This document shows positions 34,001-47,880 of a stretch of 64,000 nucleotides of DNA, in pieces. The notes below the pieces were generated by a model. It had not been told where the DNA came from, did not search any database, and was given only the letters and a program-made list of their open reading frames with translations. The position numbers were made by a program, and so were the translations under genes. Within the stretch, counting starts at the first letter, position 1. Each line of letters starts with the position of its first letter. The stretch is from Tachypleus tridentatus (Eukaryota; Arthropoda; Merostomata; Xiphosura; Limulidae). The stretch covers positions 7,998,001 to 8,062,000 of the forward strand of contig NC_134830.1 of assembly GCF_004210375.1 (NCBI RefSeq). The letters run 5' to 3'.

Positions 34001-37000
34001 GTAATTTCTTCAACTTACCAAGTAACAAAACTTTACATTATACACTATACCTTCAACTTATCCAGTAACAAAACTTTCATTATATTACTATACCTTCAAC
34101 TTACTAAGTAACAAAACTTTACATTATACACTGTACCTTCAACTTATCAAGTAACAAAACTTACATTATACACTATACCTTCAACTTACCAAGTAACAAA
34201 ACTTTACATTATACACTAAACCTTCAACTTACTAAGTAACAAAACTTACATTATACACTGTACCTTTCAACTTACCAAGTAACAAAACTTTACATTATAC
34301 ACTATACCTTCAACTTATCAAGTAACAAAACTTTACATTATACACTGTACCTTCAACTTACCAAGTAACAAAACTTTACATTATACACTAAACCTTCAAC
34401 TTACTAAGTAACAAAACTTTACATTATACACTGTACCTTCAACTTATCGAGTAACAACACTTTACATTATACACTATACCTTCAACTTACTAAGTAACAA
34501 AACTTTACATTATACACTGTACCTTCAACTTATCGAGTAACAAAACTTTACATTATACACTAAACCTTCAACTTACTAAGTAACAAAACTTTACATTATA
34601 CACTGTACCTTCAACTTACCAAGTAACAAAACTTTACATTATACACTATACCTTCAACTTACCAAGTAACAAAACTTTACATTATACACTGTACCTTCAA
34701 CTTACCAAGTAACAAAACTTTACATTTTACACTGTACCTTCAACTTACCAAGTAAACAAAACTTTACATTATACACTGTACCTTCAACTTACCAAGTAAC
34801 AAAACTTTTACATTATACACTATACCTTCAACTTATCGAGTAAATGCAAACTTTACATTATACACTGTACCTCTCAACTTACCAAGTAACAAAACTTACA
34901 TTATACACTATACCTTCAACTTATCCAGTAACAAAACTTTACATTATACTAATATACCTTCAACTTACTAAGTAACAAACTTTACATTATACACCAATGT
35001 ACCTTCAACTTACCAAGTAACAAAACTTTACATTATACACTATACCTTCAACTTACCAAGTAACAAAACTTTACATTATACATTGTACCTTCAACTTATC
35101 CAGTAACAAAACTTTACATTATACACTGTACCTTCAACTTACCAAGTAACAAAACTTTACATTATACACTGTACTTTCAACTTATCCAGTAACAAAACTT
35201 TACATTATACACTGTACTTTCAACTTACCAAGTAACAAAACTTTACATTATACACTGTACCTTCAACTTACCAAGTAACAAACTTTTACATTATAAGCTA
35301 TACCTTCAACTTACCAAGTAACAAAACTTTATATTATACACTGTACCTTCAACTTATCGAGTAACAAACTTTACATTATACACTGTACCTTCAACTTACC
35401 AAGTAACAAAACTTTACATTATACACTATACCTTCAACTTATCAAGTAACAAAACTTTACATTATACACTATACCTTCAACTTACCAAGTAACAAAACTT
35501 TACATTATACACTGTGCCTTCAACTTACCAAGTAACAAAAAACTTTACATTATACACTATACCTTCAACTTACCAAGTAACAAAACTTTACATTATACAG
35601 TATACCTTCAACTTACCAAGTAACAAAACTTTACATTATACACTGTACCTTCAATTTACCAAGTAACAAAACTTTACATTATACACTGTACCTTCAACTA
35701 CTAAGTAACAAAAGTTTACATTATACACTGTACCCTTCAACTTATCCAGTAACAAACTTCTTACATTATACACTGTACCTTCAACTTATCAAGTAACAAA
35801 CTTTACATTATACACTATACCTTCAACTTACCAAGTAACAAAACTTTTACATTATACACTATACCTTCAACTTATCGAGTAACAAAACTTTACATTATAC
35901 ACTGTACCTTCAACTTACCAAGTAACAAAACTTTACATTATACACTATACCTTCAGCTTATCGAGTAACAAAACTTACATTATACACTGTACCTCTCAAC
36001 TTACCAAGTAACAAAACTTTTTACATTATACACTGTACCTTCAACTTACTAAGTAACAAAACTTTACATTATACACTGTACCTTCAACTTACTGAGTAAC
36101 AAAACTTTACATTATACACTGTACCTTCAACTTATCGAGTAACAAAACTTTACATTATACACTCAAACCTTCAACTTACTAAGTAACAAAACTTTACATT
36201 ATACACTGTACCTTCAACTTATCGAGTAACAACACTTTTACATTATACACTATACCTTCAACTTACTAAGTAACAAAACTTTACATTATACACTGTACCT
36301 TCAACTTATCGAGTAACAAAACTTTACATTATACACTATACCTTTAACTTACCAAGTAAAAAAACTTTACATTATACACTATACCTTCAGCTTATCGAGT
36401 AACAAAACTTTACATTATACACTGTACCTTCAACTTACCAAGTAACAAAACTTTACATTATACACTATACCTTCAACTTACCAAGTAACAAAAATCCTTT
36501 ACATACATATACATTGTACCTTCAACTTATCCAGTAACAAAAACTTTTACATTATACACTGTACCTTCTTCAACTTACCAAGTAACAAAAACTTTACATT
36601 ATACAACTATACCTCAACTTATCCAGTAATAAAACTTTACATTATACACTATACCTTCAACTTACTAAGTAACAAAATTTTACATTATACACTGTACCTT
36701 CAACTTATCCAGTAACAAAACTTTACATTATACACTGTACCTTCAACTTACCAAGTAACAAAACTTTACATTATACACTGTACTTTCAACTTATCCAGTA
36801 ACAAAACTTTACATTATACACTGTACCTTCAACTTACCAAGTAACAAAAACCTTTACATTATACACTGTACCTTCAACTTACCAAGTAACAAAACTTACA
36901 TTATACACTGTACCTTCCAACTTATCGAGTACCAAACTTTACATTATACACTGTACCTTCAACTTATCGAGTAACAAAACTTTACCTTTATACACTATAC

Positions 37001-37610
37001 CTCCTTCAACTTATCGAGTAACAAAAACTTTACATTATACACTGTACCTTCAACTTATCAAGTAGCAAAAGTTTACATTATACACTGTACCTTCAACTTA
37101 CCAAGTAACAAAACTTTACATTATACACTGTACCTTCAACTTATCGAGTAACAACAGTTACACTATACACTAATGTTTCTACTTCCTAAGTAACAAAATG
37201 TTACACAATACCTTCAACTTACCCAGCAAACAAAACGCGTTACACTATACACTACACTTTCAACTTACCCACAACAAAACGTTATTATATTATACCTTCA
37301 ACTTAACAAGTAACAAGTAAACAAAATGTTACACTATACCTTCAACTTACCACTAGCAACATAACATGTTATCACTAAACCTTCAACTTACCAAGTAACA
37401 ACATGTTATCACTAAACCTTCAACTTACAAGTAACAAAAACGTTACACTAGAACTATAACTTTAACTTCCAAGTTACAGAAGTTTACAGTATACGTTCAA
37501 CCAACCAAACAGCAAAACGTTACCCTATACCTTCAACTTCTCAACTAACAGAACGTTACACTATACACTATACTTTCAACTTACTAAGTAAATAAAACGT
37601 TACACTATAA
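28095..37610. repeat. giant 43-bp minisatellite with 36-bp edges
   Basis: The main unit (43 bp) contains TTCAACTTACCAAGTAACAA, AACTTTACATTATACACTGT and ACC, in roughly 220 copies with no unrelated insertion. The left edge (about 28,100-28,310) and right edge (about 37,150-37,600) use a shorter unit of about 36 bp, with AAAACGTTACACTATA lacking the internal TTATACA. Variant blocks (ACACTAAACC, AACAACACTTTAC) recur about 602 bp apart (14 units). From about 33,700 onward many one-base length changes appear. A 118-codon frame at 28,052-28,408 is a by-product of the 36-bp period. Confidence 0.96.
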
Positions 37611-37734
37611 GTCTAACATATTGATGCTTGTCTTATTTGTAGCATGTTGAGTCGTAAAAGACATCAATAAAATATGATAAGTGTTAAGTTGTGTAAATAC
37701 AACAGTTATTTATTTATAAAATAACGTTGTGATG

Positions 37735-38117
37735 CTCACAAAAATATAAACAAATATAAACAATCTACAAAAGTTATAAACAATCCATGAACTGTTAGAA
37801 ACAATCTACAAACAGTTATAGACAATCCATGAACTGTTGGACACAATCTATAAAAAGTTATAAACAATCCATGAACTGTTATAAACAATCCATAAACAGT
37901 AGTAAACAATCTATAAACAGTACATAAACAGTTATAAACAATCTATAAACAGTTATAAACAATCCATGAACTGTTAAAAGCATTCCATAAACAGCTATAA
38001 AACAGTTATAAACAATACATAAAGCTATAAACAATCCATAAACAGTTATAAACAATACATAAAGCTATAAACAATCCATAAACAGTTATAAACAATACAT
38101 AAAGCTATAAACAATCA
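37735..38117. repeat. AAACAATCCATAAACAGTTAT-type minisatellite
   Basis: Imperfect units of about 20-40 bp combine AACAATCCATAAACAG, TTATAAACAATACATAAAGC and TATAAACAATC. The array runs up to the assembly gap, so its right edge is unknown. Confidence 0.85.
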
Positions 38118-38160
38118 CGTGTTTCCAAACCACGCATGCTGAAGAATCGAATCATGTTTC

Positions 38161-38660
38161 NNNNNNNNNNNNNNNNNNNNNNNNNNNNNNNNNNNNNNNN
38201 NNNNNNNNNNNNNNNNNNNNNNNNNNNNNNNNNNNNNNNNNNNNNNNNNNNNNNNNNNNNNNNNNNNNNNNNNNNNNNNNNNNNNNNNNNNNNNNNNNNN
38301 NNNNNNNNNNNNNNNNNNNNNNNNNNNNNNNNNNNNNNNNNNNNNNNNNNNNNNNNNNNNNNNNNNNNNNNNNNNNNNNNNNNNNNNNNNNNNNNNNNNN
38401 NNNNNNNNNNNNNNNNNNNNNNNNNNNNNNNNNNNNNNNNNNNNNNNNNNNNNNNNNNNNNNNNNNNNNNNNNNNNNNNNNNNNNNNNNNNNNNNNNNNN
38501 NNNNNNNNNNNNNNNNNNNNNNNNNNNNNNNNNNNNNNNNNNNNNNNNNNNNNNNNNNNNNNNNNNNNNNNNNNNNNNNNNNNNNNNNNNNNNNNNNNNN
38601 NNNNNNNNNNNNNNNNNNNNNNNNNNNNNNNNNNNNNNNNNNNNNNNNNNNNNNNNNNNN
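38161..38660. other. assembly gap (500 N)
   Basis: A run of exactly 500 N, most likely a scaffold gap of arbitrary size between two repeat-rich contigs. Reading frames across it are meaningless. Confidence 0.98.
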
Positions 38661-38724
38661 AAATGTACTGTGGGTCCGACTTTGATGTAACTTATGGTTA
38701 ATAGCATATGAGTCACGTTCTACA

Positions 38725-39005
38725 TTTGGTGAGCCAAGTCCTTTACAAGTTGTTCTCAAGGCAAGATAAGCTTTGTTGTTGATAAGGCTAGGTCCTGAAC
38801 AAATAATTCCGAAGAGAGTCAAACACTGCTGTTGGAAAGGCTACGTTCTGGATCGTTTGTTAAAGAGACAAAGCAAACCTTATTATTGATAAGGCTAAGT
38901 CCTGAACAACTTGTTCTGAAGACAAGGCAAACACTGCTGTTGGAGAGGATAGGTTCTGAATCATTCCTTAAAAAGACAAGGCAAGCAAATCTACAGTTGG
39001 AGCTA
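38725..39005. repeat. 107-bp tandem repeat
   Basis: GATAAGGCTAGGTCCTGAAC at 38,781 recurs at 38,888 as GATAAGGCTAAGTCCTGAAC. Each is followed by AAACACTGCTGTTGGA and a weaker half-copy (GGCTACGTTCTGGATC). The short plus-strand frame across it is not convincing as a gene. Confidence 0.75.
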
Positions 39006-39369
39006 GGTTCTATTCATGTTACTTCATCATAACGGTTATGCACTTACAGAATGATGTAGGGTCGTTCCAATGTTACCAAAGTGTTATGAATTGACTTATG
39101 TTACCCAATTTTCAGACATTTTTATATCTTGTATAAAATTAAGATGAAGAGAATGTCCTAGTACCTCATCTTTGGACACCTTGGTTACTGAATAATATTT
39201 GAGGTTAAGTTATTTCAAGATCAGGGTACATCTCCACTTTTAGAGAGGACGAACCCCGAACAATCTATTGCAGTCATTACTCTTCAAATAATTGCACCTA
39301 CCTATTAATATACATCTCCACCTTATACTCTCTGTTAACAATAACACCAGTTACCTAGTCTTATTATAG

Positions 39370-40630
39370 TACAGATTGTAACTAGTCAGTGACTATCTTT
39401 AGAGGAGTACATCTAGTTAGTAACTATCTTTAGAAGAATATACCTAATTGGTGACTCTCTGAAGAAGAGTATACCTAGTAATACTCTCCGTAGAAAAACA
39501 TAACTAATTAGCGACTCTGCATACAGAGTATAACGAGTTAGTGACTCTGTATATAAGAGTATAACTAGTGACTCTCTGCAGAAGAGTATAACTAGTTCCT
39601 GACTCCCTATAGAAGACTATGCCTAGTTAATGAGTCTCTATAAAAGAGTAAACCTTGTTAGTGACTCTATGTAAAAGAGTACAAATAATTAGTGACATTT
39701 TAGAACAGTATGCCTAACTAGTGACTCTTTGTCGAACAATATACCCAGTTAGTGATTCTTTGTAGAACAGTATACCTACTTATTTACTCTTTGTAAAACA
39801 GTATAACTAGTTAGTGAGTTTCTATAGAAGAGTATAACTAGTTAGTTAGTCTCTATACAAGAGTATAACTAGTTCCTGACTCCTATAGAAGACTATACCT
39901 ACCTGTTAGTTAGTCTCTATACAAGAGTATAACTAGTTCCTGACTCCCTACAGAAGACTATACCTAGTTAGTTAGTCTCTATACAAGAGTTACCTAGTTA
40001 GTGACTTTCTTTAAAAGAGTGTAACTAGATTGTGACTCTGTACAAGAACATATATAACTAGTTAGTGACTCTTTCTAGAACAGTATACACAGCTACTGAC
40101 TTTAGTAGAGCAGTATACCTAGTTAGTGACTCTTGTGTAGGACAGTATACCTACTTATTGACTCTTTGTAAAACAGTATAACTAGTTAGTGAGTTTCTAT
40201 AGAAGAGTATAACTAGTTAGTTAGTCTCTATAGAAGAGTATAACTAGTTAGTGAGTTTCTATAGAAGAGTATAAGAAGTTAGTGACTCTCTGTAAAACAG
40301 TATAACTAGTTAGTGACTCTGTAAAACATTATAACTAGTTAGTGACTCTCTGTAAAACATTATAACTAGTTAGTGACTCTCTGTAAAACAGTATAACTAG
40401 TTAGTGACTCTTTGTAAAACAGTATAACTAGTTAGTGACTCTCTGTAAAACATTATAACTAGTTAGTGATTCTCTGTAAAACAGTATAACTAGTTAGTGA
40501 CTCTCTGTAAAACAGTATAACTAGTTAGTGACTCTCTGTAAAACAGTATAACTAGTTAGTGACTCTCTGTAAAACATTATAACTAGTTAGTGACTCTCTG
40601 TAAAACATTATAACTAGTTAGTGACTCTAT
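39370..40630. repeat. 31-bp minisatellite
   Basis: The unit GTATAACTAGTTAGTGACTC with TCTGTAAAACA occurs about 40 times. It is highly divergent on the left and nearly perfect at 40,270-40,628, so recent spread probably occurred at the right side. No coding. Confidence 0.92.
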
Positions 40631-41962
40631 TTTTTAGACTTGGATACACTATGCGAGTGACGAACAAATCACTCCAGTCAGTCAGACACACGAATTTGCA
40701 ATGTGTGTTTTTAAATCTCTATTATTTCAAACGAAATCTGAGGACAACTAGTCACATATAACTCTAAATTAAACAAACTTATCTCTAACGTTGTCTGGCT
40801 TCTCTAATCTGGGTAACTGTATAAGCATGAAATCAATCATTTAGTCCAGGAAACGTAGAAACCAACAACATGAGATCAGATAGAATAACATTTTAAAGAC
40901 TGGCATGTTATCACGAGAGCATTGTGAAGCTAATATAGTGACAACAAACTGAGCCTCGTTTATACACAAAAATAATTCTAGGGATTAATATGTAAGGATT
41001 CTCGTTCCATTTACTAAATTTTGTTGAATATCTAGAGCCTACCAATAAGATGTTAGTTAGGCAGATAGTAATCTATAAACTCTCCTGTCATGTTAGAACA
41101 TCATGGAGCAATAATTCTTAAATTAATATGGAAACGAATCTGTGTTTAGTTGTACCACGTAAGTTAGATTTCATATTTATTTGTAGTATTTAATCGGCAT
41201 GCATACTAAATAACTCAGAGAAATAAATTAGTATGGTCAATGCTAAATATATATCTAATCCTGTGTAAATACGGGTTTTTGTGATGCGTAAATTATTTCT
41301 CAAAACAGCGTGGTTCAATTAGAAGCTTTTGAACTTGCCATATTTTTTATAAAAGATATGTGAATTAAACAATAAATTTATGAATAAACGTATCAAGGTT
41401 TAGAGAACTAAGAGGAATATGTCAAATACGCAAGATACCTGAAACTCTTCGGAACTATAGGCATTTATCAAATAAATAATAATGATACAAAAAAGTTTCA
41501 CTAATATTTCAACCGTAAAAATCTAGTAAGATAGATCATACGTCGCTATCGTTGTATCTACCAGAATAATTTACCTTTGTTCACACAAAATGTTTGTGAA
41601 TATGTTTTAACATCAAGAATATGTAGCAACGCTTATTTAACCTTTATATTCTTACAGTCAACCAAATTTAAGGTTAATTTTCAGAATAAGGCACAGGTTG
41701 GTTTTGAGAATTCTAATTAACTTTTTTTTGTTATTCTAAAAGCATGCTGTGATTTATTGTAAAGAGAGAAAATCCACTGTACACTATAATACGGCAGAGA
41801 CAGTTTTCTCTAGGATACAATATATAATAGTTTACCCGATAAATGACTACAGAAATGGTCGATAAGTTTTTATAAAGTTAAAAATAAAATGGCCTACTAA
41901 AAAAAGCTGTTTTTCTGGACTTTTATTTAGGGGCTGTAATTTAGTTTATTGTTTTGTCTTTA

Positions 41963-42190
41963 TTGTGAAACTTGCTGTAATCCATCTATGTTAAGCCTTG
42001 TAACTATCGTTTTGTTTTTATTATGCAAATTGCCGTAACCCTTGTACATTAGGCCTAGTAACCAACGTTTTGTTTATTGTGAAACTTACCGTAACCCTTG
42101 TACATTAATTAGTCCTAGCAACCAACGCTGTGTCCTTATTGTGAAACGTATCGAAACCCTTCTTCCTTAAGCCTAGTAATTAACGTTTTT
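41963..42190. repeat. 58-bp tandem repeat, four copies
   Basis: ATTGTGAAACTTACCGTAAC, CCTTGTACATTA, CCTAGTAACCAACGTTTTG and relatives occur four times in tandem with 10-25 percent visible divergence. Confidence 0.8.
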
Positions 42191-43257
42191 TCTTGTTCGT
42201 CGGGTCTCTTTACGATTTTTTTTTCATACCGAGAATTTTCCAGTTTAGCGCCATTAATTTTAATATATTCTCACGTGTAAAATTTATTTTAGACAATACT
42301 AAAATTAGTCCGAGAAAAGACGCATAACAGATAAAAAGAAATAATAAACAAAAATAGCAGATTTACGGCGTACTCATTAGGTTTAACTTAATAAAGACTG
42401 ACAGTAAGGAGAAAAAAAATTGTTAACTTTGAGCTCTTCGTACTGAATAGAGCTTTTACAATTTGACGTCAAGAAGTCGCTGTTATTTTTCCCAACTGAG
42501 ATCTATTTTTATTAAGTCTGACGCCTTGTCAGTGTTTTTAAACATAGGTTTAAAGCTAAAATTATAGCCTTCTCAGGGCGAAGATTGTATTCATTTTGTA
42601 AAACGTTTCTGTAAGTTTAGACACCACGAAAAAACAGATTTAAACTTTTAGCCGTGCTTATTTGCGACTTTAAACACAACGTGATCGTAAATATGTATTT
42701 ATTTCTCTCAACTAACGAAAGAAATAAACAACTTCTAGTGCTGTAATAAAAGTAACGCTGGGCCCAAAACATTAATCTGTGTATGATATAATTAGTGTTT
42801 GTCAGCCCTTGTTCTATCCACAAGAAAGTGTTTGGAACAGTATTTGGAGCTTTAAACCTACCCGACAAGTAAACCTGGCGGTAAACAGGATCAGGCCTAA
42901 CCACCGTTAATCTGTATACAGAACTGTAGACTTAACCACGTAAAACAACTGACTCTCATCTTTAAAACGGCTACACATAACATCTTAGACATCATGTCGT
43001 ATTTCAAATCTTGGTCTTTCGTTATGTAGGAAAAAATCGTGAACTATGTGCATATATATATATCAACTGAACATTGTACACAATAATACTTCTTTATCTT
43101 TAAATAATATCTCAATACAAATGCTGTAAAAAGTGAATGACTGAAATCAAAAAGAATTACTTATCAGTTTATGTCATTAGACGTTTTTGTACTATGTGGA
43201 ATGTTCGAGCTTATTGTTATGATTGAATAAATACAAAATGTAGACATCTTCTTCTTC

Positions 43258-43378
43258 CCATCTATGGCTTAGCAATACGTCTGATGGCTTATATCGCTAA
43301 AATTGGGTTTCGATACCTGCAGTGGGCTAATCATGCATAACCCATCGTGTAGGTTTCTGTTTGACAGTAAACAAACAG
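43258..43378 (+). mobile_element. Val-like tRNA-derived SINE
   Basis: CTATGGCTTAGCAATACGTC, GGGTTTCGATACCTGCAGTG and a GTAAACAAACAG tail identify a diverged plus-strand copy of the Val-like family. Confidence 0.7.
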
Positions 43379-45219
43379 AATTGTTTTCTTTTGATTTCTT
43401 ATTCTATGTTTCTTACTGTTGTCTATTTGTTTTGTTTTTTGTTTATTAGTTCCGGCTAAATTTTTACGGTCCAAACAGATAACATTTCTAATCACGAATT
43501 TTTCTGACAGAATTAAACATAATACTGATACTTCAAAATAGATACTTTAACAAAAATCCTAAAGGTAGTGGCATGCTGTGTCCACCGCAGGTTTTCGACT
43601 GTCTGGATTTACGTTATAAATCCATAAACTGTTCCACCAGGCTTATGAATAAGATATCTTGTATACAATAACATTTTATAGAAAGATATATCCAATTTTA
43701 TTTGTACCACTGTTACTAAATCCTTAAGGAATCGGGTAGTCGGATAAATTATAATCCCCTCTCACGAAAAACCTACCCCTCTAAGAATCATGCCAAATTT
43801 TAAAATATCAAGCCTCAGAAGGTACTGATTGGTAGAAATAAACTACTTGGCTTTGCTATTACGAATCTTGTTTTCAGACTTGAAATCCATGAAGTATGAA
43901 AAAAAAATACAGCTGTATATAACAGTAAGGGTTTTAGAGATTTCATTGTTTCCATATTCACCAGAATCAATATCATACAACTTCCTTTCTTCTGATCTAA
44001 TTCTACAGGGTGGATCGTAAGTCCCTACCCATCCATATATCTTATGTATCCAGTGTATGTGTGCTGTCCCTCATTTTCGCTGCGCTCATGTACCCACGTA
44101 TTGTCACAATACGCTCTTCAAGTGTAAATGGGCTTAAATCGTCCATATTTCTCAGAAAAAAAAAGAAACAAATTTATAATACATGCGTAATTGAATATAA
44201 CATAATAACATTTGGATTTGACTGTAGCCTCAGGGTTCGTGTGACGATTTTTTCTGTCTGTATATGTTGATTTATATATATCTATTTTTATCTGTTTTTC
44301 TTTCTATTACAGGAGTTTTACTTGCTTCTTTATTGTTCGACACAACTGGTTATTTGTATTTTGCACACTGCGATATTGAAAGCCAATGTTTAGTTTAATG
44401 AGCGAAATGTGTTGCTTTCCTACAGGTGGAGTATCCGTTTCATGGATAGAAGTTGCGTTAATTAACGAGTAATTAAAGGTTATATTATATTAAAGAAAAA
44501 CAAGGCGTAACTTACGTGAAATTTACTGAAACAAAAACCTCACAGAAAGACTTAGTGAAACGAATAAAGTCAGTTTTAGTGGTTTATTTGTGTGCTGTTT
44601 GGTCTCTTGTGTGTCTCCATCTACAGACGGAAAGTCGTACAAAAATTAAGTGTAAAATATGAAAGAAATAAGTATTGCTATTAAATAAAACTTGAAGGAT
44701 ATATTTATTTGTTGTAATGGTCATAAATAGAACCTTTGTTCAATACCAGCTCTTCTTCTAAAACTATAAATGGCGTTTATTTTCCTTCATCAACACACAA
44801 TCAATTTTTAATATGAAGTAGAGCATATAAATGACCCAACGGTTCAGTACTAGTCAGTATAAGGCCAAATAAAAGTCACTTACTGCTTTGCCATTAAAGT
44901 TGGAACTACACGTGTTTTTGTTCAGTGTTGTCCAAACAGTTCCAGAAACCAACGGACTAGCTGGCTCAAGACAGCTTTACTTTGATAGGTTATTACGTCT
45001 GTTATTTTAAGCCGAATCGTACTTTACTGACTTCAACATTTGCTATCATCCAATCGTGTGAATTTCATTTCTTTTTAAATAATGTTAATTACCAATATAA
45101 TGTTTGTCTGGCTTGATAACTTTATTGTTTATTTTTAATTAAATTGTTTGTATAGTTATTCTGTTCTATATTTCACATTATATTTTTACTTTCCGTTTCC
45201 CTAATTTATTTGTGATAAA

Positions 45220-45667
45220 GCTCTTTTAACTTACGTTTCTTTTCTTCATTAATCATATTGTTTATCGACCTTATGTTTGTCTTTTTTCTTAATCATGTTG
45301 CTTGTATATCTTACGTTTGTTTAATTTGTTAATCACAGTGTTTGTCTACTTTATGTTTTATTTGTTACACATATTGTTTGTCTACTTTATGCTTTTTTGT
45401 TAAACATATTGTTTGTTTGTTTTATTACTCTATTTTATTTGTTAAACATTTTGTTTGTCTACCTTGTCTTATTTATTAAACATATTGATTGTCTAATCTA
45501 TGTTTATTTGTTAAACATAATGTTTGTCTACTTTATGCTTTATTTGTTAATCGTATTGTTTGTCTACTTCATGTTTTATTTGTTAAATATATTGTTTGTG
45601 TACTTTATGCTTTATTTGTTAAACATATTGTTTGTCTACTCTATGTTTTATTTGTTAAACATAGTGT
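45220..45667. repeat. 36-bp T-rich minisatellite
   Basis: TTTATTTGTTAAACATATTG followed by TTTGTCTACTTTATG repeats about twelve times and decays toward the left. The 36-bp period keeps two plus-strand frames open (113 and 63 codons of LLNILFVYF-like peptides). These are by-products. Confidence 0.88.
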
Positions 45668-45895
45668 CAAACAACACTGACAACCTGAGATGTAAAACTT
45701 TGGTAAGTATAATAAGAGAAACAACACTGATAACTTGAGATGTGAAACTGTGGTAAGTACAACAAACAACACTGACAACTTGAGATGTGAAACTGTGATA
45801 AGTACAACAAAACAAACAACACTGACAACCTGAGATGTGAATCTTTGGTAAGTACAACAAAACAAACAACACTGACAACGTGGTGTTAAGTACAA
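45668..45895. repeat. 50-bp tandem repeat next to the 36-bp array
   Basis: AACAACACTGACAACTTGAG with ATGTGAAACTGTGGTAAGTA and a few bases of ACAACAAAAC repeats four to five times. The minus-strand frames here are repeats only. Confidence 0.85.
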
Positions 45896-47880
45896 CAAAA
45901 CTAAGCAGCGTGGTGAAATATTGCTATATCATTGATTAGGGCAGGAGAGCTCATTTTCTTAAAACGTTCCGTTAGAAAGTTTAAACGAAATAAAATATAA
46001 CATCACATTTAGTGACTCCGCGTTCAAAATAAGTTATATATCTTTGTTTTACATAACTACATATTCTAAAACATTTATCATGACTTGTGTTCTGGTTGTG
46101 CAAGTCTTTCCTTCCTTGTAGAAAATTCCCCGACTGGAACGTTTTATTTTTCTTTAAATTCTATCAATCTAAAAGGCAAGCGAATGAATACCGAATAATA
46201 AACGTGCATCTGCTACCAGGTTTATCAATTCTGTACAACATCAGACTTCCTCCCTCCCGTGTTAGCAACACCTTTTTTACACATAGAATTCTGGTTCCTA
46301 ATATGGAAGGATAACGTAAATAATATTATTCTTATAAATAATTCATTCTTTCTCAACACCTGCTTTCGTTTTTAAAACGTATACATACATAAACTCTTTT
46401 AACATAGAGATCAAACAGTTTTTGTTAATGAACTTGAATACGAATAAATTTAGGATAGATATTTTAGTGTTGCTACGCCATCTATAAAATGCCGATACAG
46501 ATTATTTAATATTTTTCATTTTTACTTTAAAAATTTATGACGATGCGACCCTTTTGACGGAACCTCGTTTAGTAAACTTCAAAAGATTTTTGAAGTCGGT
46601 TGTTTCGAGGAATTATGAATTAATTTTAAAACGTAGAAAAAATGAACTTCCAAAGTTTGGAGAAATTCTCATAGTTGATTGGATTGATTTTGTTCAATGA
46701 TCTGCTGAGATTAAAGTAAATGTTATTTGTGTTCCGTGATGAATAACGTTCTTTAGAACACTAATCAACGTTTCCAGTAAAGTTCAGGCACGTGTTTAAC
46801 GGTTATTCAAACCCTTTTACAACTTTATACGAAAAATGTTATTAATTTTTCAATAATTCTTTTTATTCTCTATTTTCTAAGATTTATTCAAACAGAATTT
46901 GATAAAAAAATATGTTTCCAACTGCAAGCATGTTATCCATAACATTAAGTGTTTTTTTTTGTACTGAGAAAAGTTTGGTATCTGTACAAGTGATAAAGAT
47001 TAAATAAATAAACGTAGTACTTCAGAAAGTGGAAAGCGTACTTTATCAAATAAAATAGCACTTTACTTGGTAAAATATAATATTTCTACCAAATGGAAGG
47101 CAGTTCACCACCGAGTGCTAATTTAGGGTTAAAAGTTCGTTTCAAAAAATGCACAGTAAATGAATAGAGAATTTGTTTTGTTTGATAAATTTTGTCATGT
47201 GATGTTTTCCCGTTTAATCAGATCCGCAGCATTTAAAGCATATAAAATAAAGTATTAAATTTCAAATTGGCACAGTATCTTCCTTACGATGAAATACAAA
47301 GCAAATTTTTCTTTTGAATTGTGATAACTTGTGTGCTGTTCAGAAAATCGTAATATATAACAAAGTTTATTTCGAATGACTATCTATATATAATTGTCCC
47401 TAATATTGAATAGGCAGACTAAAGAACATGTACGTTTTCAATAACATCGCAATATAAGTTTGGGGTAATCTTTTATTAACAGAATGCGCACCCACTGTCT
47501 CAAAATACGGCGTGCTTTTCTGTGCACATTGAAATCTGACCACGCCTATCTGGTGACTACTCCATACACTGGATGATTAGTTGAATAGATTATAATTAAA
47601 TTAATTGTAAAAATATGACATAACATATTATTATAATAACGTCACAGAACAATCAGAAGGCCTATTGTTTTTAACCTCTGTGACATTCAATACTGTGATT
47701 TAGTTTATTAATACCTTTAATGTGAAATCCAAGTTAAAAACGAAAAGTGCGTATTAGTTTTCACAGCTAATGTGAAATCCTGTTAAAATAAACGAAGATT
47801 GATTAATGTAAGATTATCAGGAAACTTACTTTATATTATGTTTAGTAAGTTAATATAACAGCATTCACTTCACAGATTGG
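45896..47880. other. AT-rich stretch, nothing recognised
   Basis: No convincing exon, RNA gene or repeat. A 75-codon plus-strand frame at 46,087-46,314 has no motif. Confidence 0.45.

Larger units (their letters stand above)
40640..45215. other. AT-rich region without recognised genes
   Basis: Apart from the repeats listed separately, I see only short frames without motifs (for example 42,617-42,904 minus and 44,010-44,270 plus). Confidence 0.5.

Noticed and set aside
38105-38822. Frames of 184-235 codons around 38.1-38.8 kb
   Set aside because: They run through 500 undetermined bases and have no meaning.
45397-45898. Hydrophobic repeat frames that look like membrane segments
   Set aside because: They come from the 36-bp and 50-bp tandem repeats; the hydrophobicity only reflects T-rich codons.
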